This document shows, one piece after another, positions 43,060-52,461 of a DNA stretch of 64,000 nt. The notes below the pieces were generated by a model. That model did not search any database, was not told the DNA's origin, and saw nothing but the letters and a program-made list of their open reading frames with translations. Every line of letters starts with the position of its first letter. The stretch's first letter is position 1. Location of the stretch: contig OW804095.1 in NCBI GenBank assembly GCA_942159475.1, forward strand, positions 148,666,808 to 148,730,807. The letters are read 5' to 3'. The translations under genes were made by a program, and so were the position numbers. Source of the DNA: Sthenelais limicola (taxonomy: Eukaryota; Annelida; Polychaeta; Phyllodocida; Sigalionidae).

Positions 43060-44765
43060 ATGGACACCCCGGAGGGTCTGGGTTACGTTGTAATTGTCCT
43101 CTATTGGGTTTTTCAACCCCACTTCCTTGTGCATGATAGCTATTATTTTGATATATAGCTTGACTGATGCATATGAGAGCCTGCGCGCCAGCCAAGCTAT
43201 AAATTTACACACAAGTGCAGGAGAGGCAGGCACTGGTCTTACATCTAGGAGTTCACAGAATTTAGTATACGATCTCCTATGGGTGGCGTAGGCTTTTTTA
43301 GTGTTGGCAGCCGGGCTTGGTCTTTAAAACCCTCTACCTCTCTTGCCAATTCCTCATCCATTGTGGAGGAATGTTGTTTGCAGGATCTCTTTAAAGGCCT
43401 TCTGATAAGATGGAGTGTGAAGGCGAGAACAAGCGTCTGCTAGCCTGTTCTTAATCCCCGGGTAGTAGCGGGCTCTTAGCAGGAAATTATATCTTGCTGA
43501 GAGAGTAAAGATCCGCTTCAGGGATTGGCACACGTCAGGGTCACTGGAGCGGCCTTTGTTTATGGACGCAACTGCTGTGGTGTTGTCAGAATAGACATCT
43601 ATTCTCTTGTTATGCCATGCTTGGCCAAATAGGTGACATGCCGGCTCTAGGACTGCTATCTCTTTAAAGTTGATGTGTTTATTACTCATCTCGTGCCAGC
43701 CCTCCCATGGTACATATAACCACTCTCCTTCATACACAGCCCCACCCGCGATGGGACATGTGTCAAGCACTACAGGGGTATGAGCTCGTTCCTCGGTTAT
43801 GGGGAGCACTCCATTGAATAGGTGCATGTAATCTACCCACCACTGTAGGTTGTCTCTGATATCCTTTGATAGTCTTGTTCTGTGGTTGGTGCCTTTTAGG
43901 GATCTTATCCTCCTAAAGACACTGTCAATAAAGAATTGCCCTCCATGGACTACTCTTGCTGCCCAGTTTAGTTTTCCCGCTAGGCGTTGTAATCCCTGTT
44001 TGTTGATATGAGAGGGACTGGAGGGCTTGATGGAGCAGTTGTTTGGTTTGGTGAACTTTCTCTAGTGGCAAGGCTAGGGTCATCGCGTCCACGTCGATGA
44101 CCACCCCCAGGAAGGTGACCTGTTTTTCTGGGCCTACCACTCCTGTCTGGAATCTCCACAGATGAGGTAGGCGATAAGGTTGTCATACCCCGCCTCCTTC
44201 ATCATTGCCACCACTCCCTGAGAAAGATCGTTGAAGATAGGGGGGGCTAATCTCGCCCCAAACATCAATCTGGTGTCACACATAAAAGTCTCATGGTCAT
44301 TGGTCCCGAACTTCCACACCAGCCCCGCTAATTCGTAATCATCAGGGTGGATAGGGACTGATCAATAAGCGCTAGCCAGGTCTAGCTTTGCAAGCCATGT
44401 GGTCTTGGTGATCATGGCTGTGGCATCTTGAAGAGACTTGTAAGAAAATGGCTCACTGACTGCAAAGTCGTTAACTGCATTCCCATGGGGCTTGCTGCAG
44501 TCATGAATGAGCCTAATTTTCGAGGAGCCTGGCTTTGGTATAGCTCCTAAGGCCGACGTTATCTTCATGGGTTGATAGACTACCCTATAACGGCTGTTTG
44601 CAATTTCCTCACTAATCTGCGCTTCCACCTGTTGTCTGACTGCTGGGTCAGTCGCAGATTTGTAGTTATCCATTTTCAATGTATCTGAACCGATGTTATT
44701 GTTCACTATTCTAAACCCATTGTAAACACCCTCCTGGATGTCCTTGAAATTAAAGTAGCCCCCTC
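43060..44765 (-). pseudogene. Ngaro/DIRS-type RT-RNase H-recombinase remnant
   Basis: In order on the minus strand: RT N-terminus (GYFNFKDIQEGVYNGFRIV, SSKIRLIHDCSKP, TTWLAKLDLASAY; 44765-44362), RT palm region with frameshifts (TRLMFGARLAPPIFNDL, 44319-44134), thumb (KQVTFLGVVIDV, 44140-43925), RNase H (VYSDNTTAVASINKG, RADACSRLH; 43827-43354) and the start of a tyrosine recombinase (RSYTKFCELLDV ... KFIAWLARRLSYASVKLYI, stop near 43057). The RT-RNase H-YR order and RH sequence type match Ngaro/DIRS elements. The recombinase is cut off after its N-terminal domain, and several frameshifts are present. 44766-45120 holds no recognisable coding sequence. Confidence 0.85.
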
Positions 44766-45120
44766 ATATTTGGGGTGTGATAATGTTCCACAAGAGGGGG
44801 TAAGAGGGAAGTGGACATGTATCCTTGACTTGTTTGTGCCCTTTCATTGATGAGGGGAAAGGGAGGGGAGGGGGGCACTTTGAACTGGACACCTGTGGTT
44901 GTAGATGCTTCTAGATACCAAGGAAATCCATTTATGATTCCCTTGGACAGGTGTATGATAGTAACTAACATAATTTTTAATCTGATAGAAAATAACCACA
45001 AAATGCTGGAAAATGGTATCAAAAATCTTGAGAAATTTACAGGTATATCATAATATGAAAAAAAAGGATATAGTTGTTTACTCAAGGCCTTTTGATTATG
45101 ATTCCCCATCATAAATGGAA

Positions 45121-45367
45121 CATTTTGGTGCAAGAATTGTCTTTCTACTCCTATTTTTTATTGGATTATGAGCTGAAAAGTGAAATTGGTACTTTTTGGG
45201 TGTGGTCATGGCGGCCATCTTGAATTTCTCAAAACCCTCAAGGGTTACAGCTTGGCACTCTTCGGATTCTTATTCTACAGGGTCCAAAGATATATAATCA
45301 GCAAAAAACCATTGTGGGACCTCCAGAGCCGGGTTCACCCAAAAATACCCATTTGGCTGCTGGACTA
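45121..45367 (-). repeat. right TIR (247 bp)
   Basis: Partner of 41200-41436. Its outer ~100 bp is read as the false C-terminus (~32 residues) of the interrupted LINE ORF. Confidence 0.9.
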
Positions 45368-47993
45368 TATAGCCCAATTTGGAGAGAAGAAAACCTATAC
45401 GATGATCAAGAGTCATGGTTCTCGTTTGTCTATGTATATCAATGGTGGGAGTCATTTGTGGACATCTGAGGGCTATCTTTAAAGCTTTATTTTGCAATTT
45501 TTGGATGATTGACATTGTTTTTTTATTACATCTAGTAATATACGGGGCACTATAGTCTATGATAGATAGGATATTGGCCTTTACTAGGAGGAGCGCACTT
45601 TTTTTGTTTAAATTTGGACGTATTATTGCTAATTGATAAATCCTATAATTCAATGATTTGATTAATATGTTACTTTGTTCTTGAAAGTTGAGTTTATTGT
45701 CGATTGCTACTCCTAGATAGGTATAATGTTTAACACATTCGATATTGGTGTTATTTATCATTAGAGATAGGGGGGTATTTTTCTTTTTCTTCTCTCCAAA
45801 GAGAACTGATTTTGTTTTATTTGCATTGATCAAAATTTTATTCGAGGCTGACCATTCGAAGAACTTATTTAGATCAGAATTCATACATTTTTCAATATCT
45901 TTGGTATTTTCCCCAGTTGTGTATAAAACAGTATCATCTGCGTATAGTATAAATTTACATGAAAGATCCAGTTTTTTAATGTCATTTGAGAAAATCAAAT
46001 AAATTATTGGCCCTAATATGGAACCCTGGGGGACCCCACAATTTATGCTAAGATTTTTAGAATAAGTATCACCTAGCCTTACAGTTTGAGTTCTGTCTTT
46101 CAGGTAGGATTTGAGCCAATTTAGTGCAGAGTCGATAAAGCCTATTTTTTCGAGTTTTTTGGTTATAATATTATGGTTTACACTATCAAACGCCTTACTG
46201 AAGTCAATAAATGTGGCAGCTGTTAATAAATTATTATTATTATTACTATTGATCAAAGTTATTAGTTCGTATAAGGCTTCGTGAGTCGATCTGTTTTTTC
46301 TAAATCCATATTGGTGTTGGGTTAAAATATCATTGGTATCAAGGTGGTTCCATATCTGGGTTGCAATAAATTTCTCTAATAGCTTGCCAGCTATGTGGGT
46401 TAATGCAATTGGTCTGGTATCTTCAGGTATTTTAGTATTCGTTTTTTGGGGGATAGGCTTGACAAGAGCAGTTTTCCATGCATTGGGGAAAATACCTTGG
46501 ATGATAGACATATTCATTAAGTATACAAGCTGTTCAGAGAGGCATAGAAACATTTCTTTATACAATTTAGCAGTGATCTGCTTACAACCAGAGGATTTGT
46601 TGGTATCTATTTCACTTATCAATGTACACAGGTATTCGTTTGTCATCACGTCAAAAGTCGAGCAATTTTCTCTTAATTCTTCGTCATGTATAGTCAGTGG
46701 TAAATTTTTAATTTTGTCTTGTATTTTTTCTCCAATAGAGCAGTAATGTTGGTTAAGGTAATTTGCAGATTTCTCAGTGTTAAGTTCGGTATTATTATTG
46801 TCATAAATATTTGTTATTTCTTTTTTCTTTTTAGAGATAATTTCTTCAATTGTTCGCCATAACTTTTTACTATCTTGTGAGTTGTTATCTAATAAGTTGG
46901 TATAGTACTGGGATTTTGCTCGACGGAACAACGTGTTAACAAAGTTTCTCTGATTTTTTGCTGCCTGGATATCATTTTGGTCCTTTGAAATATTAGCAGA
47001 TTTAAATAAATCGTCCCTAGTCTTACAGGCCACAACGATTTCATTTGTATACCATTTGGGTCTACCACTATGAAAGTGTTTTTTTTTCCACGGGGCTATT
47101 TCATCGGCTACATTTACCATAATATTAAATAAGAAATCCCATGCTTTATTAACATCTTGAAGCTCATAGTAAGATTCCCAATCAATTTCGTCTAGTAAAA
47201 GTTTCATGGTTTCTCGGTTGAAGTCTTTCATTGATCTCATTTTGACTTTGGATCCCGGGATTTTGGTAGGTCTTTTGTGCTTTAATATTAAGTATATGGC
47301 TTGATGGTCTGAAATATTATAATTTATCGTGCCTGCAGTCGCAGCTTTATTACTTTTATACATGAAGTAGTCTAAAATACTATCTTTTGTAAGACCAAAT
47401 CGCGTGGTAAATTTCTTATTAACCTTTAAATCATATTCTCGACTAAATTTCATGACTATCTTATATTTGGGGTCCTTACTGTCACTCATGTCTATATTAA
47501 AATCTCCAACCAAGACCAGAGACCCTGTATGCATATGTTCTTCAAAATATAGTACCGATTCCCGAAGTTGGGTAAAACATTGCTTGACATTCGATTGTGG
47601 AGGTCTATATATTAGTAACAGGGTTATAGGTTTCATATACTCTTTCTTGATGGTTACATACAGTAATTCTATACTTTCATTGCTTATAGACAAATTCCAA
47701 TTGATTTCATATTGGTACTGATCTTTAATGTAGATACACAGTCCTCCACCATGTTTGTTACTGTCTCTGTTTAAATTTATAAGATTATAGTTTTGATACG
47801 TTAATAAGTCAATACCAGCATCGTTTCTTATCCACGTCTCTGTGAAACATATTACATCAAAGTCAAGATTCAGGATATCGTTCCTAACATGTTCTATTTT
47901 GGGAATCAGGGACCTAATATTTAAATGTACAATTTTTATACCATTTTTCTGGTTCAAGCTATTCCAGTCTTTCAGGTTTTCTTCAGTCAACAT
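45368..47993 (-). CDS. LINE endonuclease-reverse transcriptase, N-terminal and RT parts
   Basis: Starts MLTEENLKDWNSL (47993). The APE-like endonuclease runs to ~residue 240: KIVHLNIRSL, CFTETW, YRPPQSN, LVGDFNIDMS, ISDHQAI. The RT has WKTALVKPIPQK, LTQHQYGFRKNRSTHEAL, TFIDFSKAFDSVNH, GVPQGSILGPIIYLI and the active site YADDTVLY, with the thumb and post-RT region to 45368. The frame then runs 98 bases into the right TIR of the inserted transposon, giving a false tail that stops at 45270. The real C-terminus is at 40967-41199. It nicks target DNA and primes cDNA synthesis there. The insertion removes the last ~77 residues, so this copy is probably inactive. Confidence 0.93.
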
Positions 47994-49290
47994 TGGGATA
48001 TTGCGTACGAGTAAACCAGTAAAGTATGTACAGTTTCCTATCCATATGCTTCATGCATTGGCATATAAATAGACCAGTCTAAGTTGCATGAACTACTGCA
48101 GACAATGTTAAATAAGAATGCATAGACTCACCGATTTGGGTAATCTCTTCTTTAGTTCTTGAATTCAATAATTACGGGAAGAAACCTCATGATACCAACT
48201 TTAAATGCCTTGTACATAACTCCATGTGCCTCAGTTTGAGTGGGAAGCCAGTCCACGTCTGATGATTATCGTCGTCACGTTTCATTACCTTCCCCTTCCA
48301 ACAGAAACACACAATATTATATAGGATTGTATTTCCAAATATAACCTTGAAATAGACATAGTTTGGATAATATTTGAGTTTAGCGATTTGGTCGACGCCT
48401 GATGATTATCATCGTTGAGTCTAGCCAGTCACTTTCCTCAGTCTTGGTTCTATACATATTCTATTTTTATTGGAAACATTGGATACATTTCAGCGCTAGG
48501 ACTTTCCTCTTCAGTGAGGTATAAATGTGTGCGATTGGCAACGTTTCTTGATTGCTATTTATATTGGGATCATACATGTGTACGGTGCAAAACCATTCTA
48601 CGGTGGCGCCATCTGTTTTTACTGCTTGGACCGGACTATTGATATTTGTATTACCGCTTCTAGAATATTGTTTTCTGGACATGAAATCTTTTTTTTTGGA
48701 CCGTACCATTGTAGTTTAGTATAGGAAGTAAAAATCGATTGCTATTATCTAGTTTCAATCTCATCATCCAGCTTTTTTGGACCGTACAGTCTGCTTATCA
48801 TAGGAAGTAATATCAGTTATTATTATCAATTTCATTCTTATCGTACCTCAGGGGGAGTGCCATTCACGACCAGTAAAACATAATATATCTTATCAAGGAA
48901 CATATATAAACAGAAAAAACATTTGAGTAGTTTCAGTGTTGTTCAAATAATTGTAGAAAGTACATACGCGAGTCTTTTGCTGTAATGAAATGACATTATT
49001 CATGTACCCATCCCGCTGGCTGAATCAGTGATGAGATATCGTCGTCAGGTCCAGCCAGCGGAGGGACTTTTAAGCCTGTAAGGAAGAGCAGAAGTTTTAA
49101 CAGGAACATCAAATCAGAAGTATAAATATTCATCGATTTAGTGAAAAGACAGCCTATATAATAGCGATTTGAATAATTATGTTTAGCTATGGTTCGACCA
49201 GTGATGAGATATCATCGTCAGGTCTAGCCAAAGGTAACCTGTACTTAAACTGTAATATTTCACAATAGTAGAGAGTCATTTTAGTTCAAA
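47994..49290 (-). other. 1.3-kb spacer between SGNH ORF and RT ORF of the LINE
   Basis: No long frame. It holds repeated motifs: TTTTTTGGACCGTAC with ATAGGAAGTAA occurs twice with a period of about 83 bp (48688-48740 and 48773-48811). Variants of GATGA.ATATC.TCG followed by CAGGTC.AGCCA occur near 48256, 48400, 49030 and 49202. GAAGAGGAAAGTCCTAGCGC (minus strand, about 48515-48496) resembles common invertebrate repeat consensus. It may be an internal untranslated region needed for downstream translation, or an inserted repeat. Confidence 0.5.
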
Positions 49291-49932
49291 TTAAATATCT
49301 AATCTAGGTGTCTGATGGTATAATTTGATTTGTTTCGCCCAGTTTTCAATGACCAGGTCATCGAAGTGGATTCCATCCAACAGTCTTGTATATGTGTGGC
49401 GCGGCTTATGTCTCTCATATTTGTGTACTTTTGTGATCAAATGGGGGTGATTAATATTTCTTGATGAGTTTAGCATACGTAGGTCTTGGTTTATTGTGAG
49501 AATGGCGTCCGAAATCATGTTTTGATGAGGGGAGAAATCTGGGAGTCTATTTGCTTTATTGAGGTGGATCCCGATGAGCCCTCCTAGGGCTATATTGCAG
49601 ATTTGTTGTTCTGGATATAATATCTCAAGGGCTTGGTCGTATTTTGTCTTCATTAGGCGTACTAGATCTCCTTCATGGTAGGATGCAAGAGTGATTAATT
49701 TAGTGGTGTGGTCTTTTATACAAAGGTCGCATATTCCTCCAGCTAGAATGGCATTAGTTGGGTGGAAGTTATTGATCAGCGATTTTAGTTCCCAAGCTAG
49801 TCTTTCGAGGCCTGCTCCACTAAACGAAAATACTGTGATGTTATTGGAGTTTAGGAATGGTTGGAGCTTTCTTCCTCGTGAATCAGTCACAACGATGGTA
49901 GAATTCATTTTCGCTGTAAGATATGAGTACAT
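49291..49932 (-). CDS. SGNH-hydrolase-like ORF of the LINE
   Basis: 213 codons; the likely start is the Met at residue 9 (MNSTIVVTDSRG). TDSRG at 16-20 corresponds to the block-I GDS serine, AGGICDL at 64-70 to the Gly/Asn block, and DGIHFDD at 186-192 to the C-terminal DxxH catalytic pair. Esterase-like SGNH domains are known in CR1-type LINEs, usually within ORF1. Here the domain is a separate frame starting 13-37 bases after ORF1 stops, suggesting termination-reinitiation. Its role in CR1 is not settled; it has been proposed to act on lipids or membranes. The middle is shorter than in typical GDSL esterases. Confidence 0.75.
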   Translation of the reverse strand: MYSYLTAKMNSTIVVTDSRGRKLQPFLNSNNITVFSFSGAGLERLAWELKSLINNFHPTNAILAGGICDLCIKDHTTKLITLASYHEGDLVRLMKTKYDQALEILYPEQQICNIALGGLIGIHLNKANRLPDFSPHQNMISDAILTINQDLRMLNSSRNINHPHLITKVHKYERHKPRHTYTRLLDGIHFDDLVIENWAKQIKLYHQTPRLDI

Positions 49933-49944
49933 AGAGACTACTTA

Positions 49945-51903
49945 TTAACTTGCCAGTAGACCAGTGGACGAAAGTTTGCAAATATGGGTTAGCGATATTT
50001 GATTATCAATTGATATGTCTTTAAGAGAATCGGATTGGCTTGTATCGGATATTTGGTGATCATTTACCTGAGTTGTGGCTGACTTCTTGGTTTGGGATCT
50101 ACTTCTAGTGGAAGATGAATTCATAGGCTTTTCTTTCTGGCGATTTTGTGTATTATTCCTGCTTTGAGGCTGTTCACCATGGCTTGCGGACTCCGATCTG
50201 AGCCTCAGGAATGAGGGGGATAGCTTTTCTGAATACGACTGATCTTGCATTGACACTGAGCCTACGGTGGTGGTTCTGGATTGGGTCATGTCTGGTCCCG
50301 GGGAGAAAGGTGGGGGCATTTCAGATCGTACATTACCAGCTGGTCCAAGGACAATATTATCATGACTAGTCGGAGGTGTGCGTGGTAGGGGCTGACTCAT
50401 AGGGTAGCTTGGGTAATCCATTTCAGATAGATCTTCTTGCCGATCTTCAGACCAGGTTGCATGAGGTGCTTGTTGTCCTCCTGTGGCTGTGTTCGCTTTG
50501 TCTTTTTCATCCCTTGTAAATCTCTTCCTACTTGTTTTTGGAGAATTACTAGTAGCGGGTTTTGGTCTTTCGCCGTCATGTCCCTTGAATTCCAGATCAA
50601 GGCGATCTTCATTTGTAGTGTAGAGATTCAGCGAGTCTCTAATATCCTCAAGAATCTGGCCCATTATATTAATACCTAGGTATTTGTCATCTCCAATATG
50701 GTCAGAATGAAGGCTACAACCGATAGCCCAGAAGCGATCGTTAGTAGCTTCATAGATTGGTGTCGTGCCTGTCTGGGCGAGGTACTCAGCAAGGTCTTGG
50801 TTTTGTGAAAATTTTTCCTCCGCTACTGTTCTCATCACAGCAATTTTGACCTTGTTCCATTTCGGCGATGATTCAATCTCTGATCCGATTTTTTTTGCTT
50901 TTCTGGGGTCCTTTTCCAAATATATTCTAGTTGCAAGTTCTCTGTCTCCTAGGAGATTTGCTCTCGCAAAATGATAGCATTGTTCGACCGAATTGAAAGT
51001 AAGGTCTTCTACTTTTATGGGTGATGGGTAGAAATTGCTGAGCGGTGAATATTGAGATTGGAAATAAATGCCTTTTTCTGTCCACTTCGTCTTGGCATTA
51101 CTCAGCTTGTAACCTTCATCGAGAAGCTCCAACTGGTCATGACGGTACCAGATCCCATCGATTTGTATTTTGTCCCTGATTATCTTGCCAACTTTTTTTC
51201 CACCCTTTTCCCCAACATGGTGCTGAATTGTACGAAGCTTTGCCTTCCTCTCTTGTATTTCTTCTGGCAGGTCGGGGTTGACGAACACCTTGGGAAATGC
51301 TATGCTTCCCTTGAGGTTTGAACGCTTATCGTAGATATAGTTACGGACTACTTCGTTTTTTAGTTTAATCAAGATCTGCTTAGTACCAAGCTGCATTTTC
51401 CCCAATCTTCTGGCGTGAAAAATATCCTCTTCTTTGAAATTTGGTTTAATTTCTCGTAGTATTTGGAGTACTATATAATCAAGATTCTCATTGCGATTGA
51501 AAGGTACACCTGCAATAATCAAGTTAGATCGACGTTGATCCGTCTCGAGAGAGAGCATTTTCTCATGGCCCTGTTCATTACATTCAGTAAGCTTTCCAAC
51601 CTGCGATCTCAGCGAAATAACTTCTTTTTTAAGAATATTCTCACTTTGACACATTTCATCCAATTTGTTGATCACTTGCTCATAATTCTTATGGGCACAA
51701 TTCAGAGACTTTTTCAATGCTTCAATGCTGTTGTCATCTTTATCAATTGCATATTCGGTAATAGGAGAGAGGTCAAAAGTTGGTATAGGGTCTACAGGTT
51801 TCAACAATGTTTCCCTCTCTGTTAGTTGATTGGGGATTAGTGGATGTAAAAAAGCTGTGGTAACCTGCTGGCCGGTTAAAAATGCTGGTGGATTGCCTTC
51901 CAT
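49945..51903 (-). CDS. LINE ORF1: coiled coil, RRM-like domain and NADAR domain
   Basis: 652 codons from MEGNPPAFL. A coiled coil spans ~57-120 (KKSLNCAHKNYEQVINKLDEM and on). An RRM-like segment of the LINE ORF1 (Transposase_22) type spans ~123-205 (RRSNLIIAGVPFNRNENLD, ARRLGK, ILIKLKN, VRNYIY), followed by its C-terminal domain to ~275. Residues ~279-430 match the NADAR/YbiA family: YSPLSNFYPSP, SVEQCYHFARA, KAKKIGSEI, WNKVKIAVM, EEKFSQNQDL, TGTTPIYEAT and DRFWAIG. The last ~220 residues are Ser/Pro/Gln-rich and probably disordered. ORF1 proteins bind LINE RNA as multimers. NADAR proteins act on ADP-ribose- or NAD-derived N-glycosidic bonds. I know of no standard LINE ORF1 with this domain. 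Confidence 0.9.
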   Translation of the reverse strand: MEGNPPAFLTGQQVTTAFLHPLIPNQLTERETLLKPVDPIPTFDLSPITEYAIDKDDNSIEALKKSLNCAHKNYEQVINKLDEMCQSENILKKEVISLRSQVGKLTECNEQGHEKMLSLETDQRRSNLIIAGVPFNRNENLDYIVLQILREIKPNFKEEDIFHARRLGKMQLGTKQILIKLKNEVVRNYIYDKRSNLKGSIAFPKVFVNPDLPEEIQERKAKLRTIQHHVGEKGGKKVGKIIRDKIQIDGIWYRHDQLELLDEGYKLSNAKTKWTEKGIYFQSQYSPLSNFYPSPIKVEDLTFNSVEQCYHFARANLLGDRELATRIYLEKDPRKAKKIGSEIESSPKWNKVKIAVMRTVAEEKFSQNQDLAEYLAQTGTTPIYEATNDRFWAIGCSLHSDHIGDDKYLGINIMGQILEDIRDSLNLYTTNEDRLDLEFKGHDGERPKPATSNSPKTSRKRFTRDEKDKANTATGGQQAPHATWSEDRQEDLSEMDYPSYPMSQPLPRTPPTSHDNIVLGPAGNVRSEMPPPFSPGPDMTQSRTTTVGSVSMQDQSYSEKLSPSFLRLRSESASHGEQPQSRNNTQNRQKEKPMNSSSTRSRSQTKKSATTQVNDHQISDTSQSDSLKDISIDNQISLTHICKLSSTGLLAS

Positions 51904-52290
51904 GTTAGGCGATATTGGAAGATTTTGATATTAAATAGCTCAAAAATGTTCGAAGGAATTGTTAATATTGTTCAATTTTGGGCTCACCCAGTTCCTCTCC
52001 TCTCGCTCTACTCAGAAATATCCTTTGTGAAAAGAAGTGTGAGGTATGTCCTTGTTTATAGTCGAATAGAGCGACGATAGGCGCTGCTCCGCGAAACACG
52101 TCCGTCACCTTCCAAAAACTCTCTCTCATGAGGTAAGTTAAGGTAGACCGTAGATTGAAAGATAAATACTTCTCCAATTCAACAAAAGAAATTTAAGGAA
52201 ATACCTTGCAAAAATAATTGACATTAGAACATTGAAAATTAAATTAGCAAATCATAGTGATTTAAGGTTCTCTGCAAAAAAGTAAATTTA
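51904..52290 (-). other. LINE 5' UTR
   Basis: About 390 bp between the 5' target duplication and ORF1. The outermost 155 bp (52136-52290) is nearly identical to the sequence just outside the element (52302-52456). Confidence 0.7.
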
Positions 52291-52456
52291 AGCAGCTATT
52301 TAGTTAAGGTAGACCCTAGACTGAAAGATAAATACTTCTCCAATTCAACAAAAGAAATTTAAGGAAATACCTTGCAAAAATAATTGACATTAGAACATTG
52401 AAAATTAAACTAGCAAATCATAGTGATTTAAGGTTCTCTGCAAAAAAGTAAATTTA
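52136..52456. repeat. 155-bp direct duplication across the LINE 5' junction
   Basis: 52136-52290 and 52302-52456 differ at about three positions. Between them lies only the 5' target duplication AGCAGCTATTT. One copy is inside the LINE boundary and one outside. Confidence 0.85.
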
Positions 52457-52461
52457 ACCTT

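Larger units (their letters stand above)
41200..45367. mobile_element. 4.17-kb TIR DNA transposon inserted in the LINE RT gene
   Basis: Terminal inverted repeats at 41200-41436 and 45121-45367 start TAGTCCAGCAGCCAA and end inward at TTCTTGCACCAAAATG. They include CAAGATGGCCGCCATGAC. The same three bases, TAT, flank both ends (41197-41199 and 45368-45370). In-silico removal rejoins the LINE reading frame exactly, which proves the boundaries. Contents: an XPG/PIN-like nuclease plus CXC gene remnant (41705-43050) and a dead Ngaro-type RT fragment (43060-44765). Its ends match those of 9878-13491 (TAGTCCRGCAG, 3-bp AT-only duplication). Confidence 0.92.
40661..52290 (-). mobile_element. CR1-like LINE with 15-bp target duplication, interrupted by a DNA transposon
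   Basis: AGCAGCTATTTAGTT occurs at 40646-40660 and 52291-52305, a 15-bp target duplication. On the minus strand the element ends with AAAATAAACACGTCC and a poly(A) tail (T-run at about 40659-40673). Subtracting the 4168-bp insertion and its 3-bp duplication leaves about 7.46 kb. Order: 5' UTR, ORF1 (coiled coil, RRM-like, NADAR), SGNH-hydrolase ORF, 1.3-kb spacer, endonuclease-RT ORF, 3' UTR. The ORF1 and SGNH frames are open. Confidence 0.93.

Noticed and set aside
45180..45482. plus-strand frame similar to 41377-40967 minus
   Set aside because: Both contain TIR sequence read in the same relative direction; neither is a gene.
52136..52456. possible tandem LTRs or LINE promoter monomers
   Set aside because: The target duplication of the LINE lies between the two copies, so only one copy belongs to the element.
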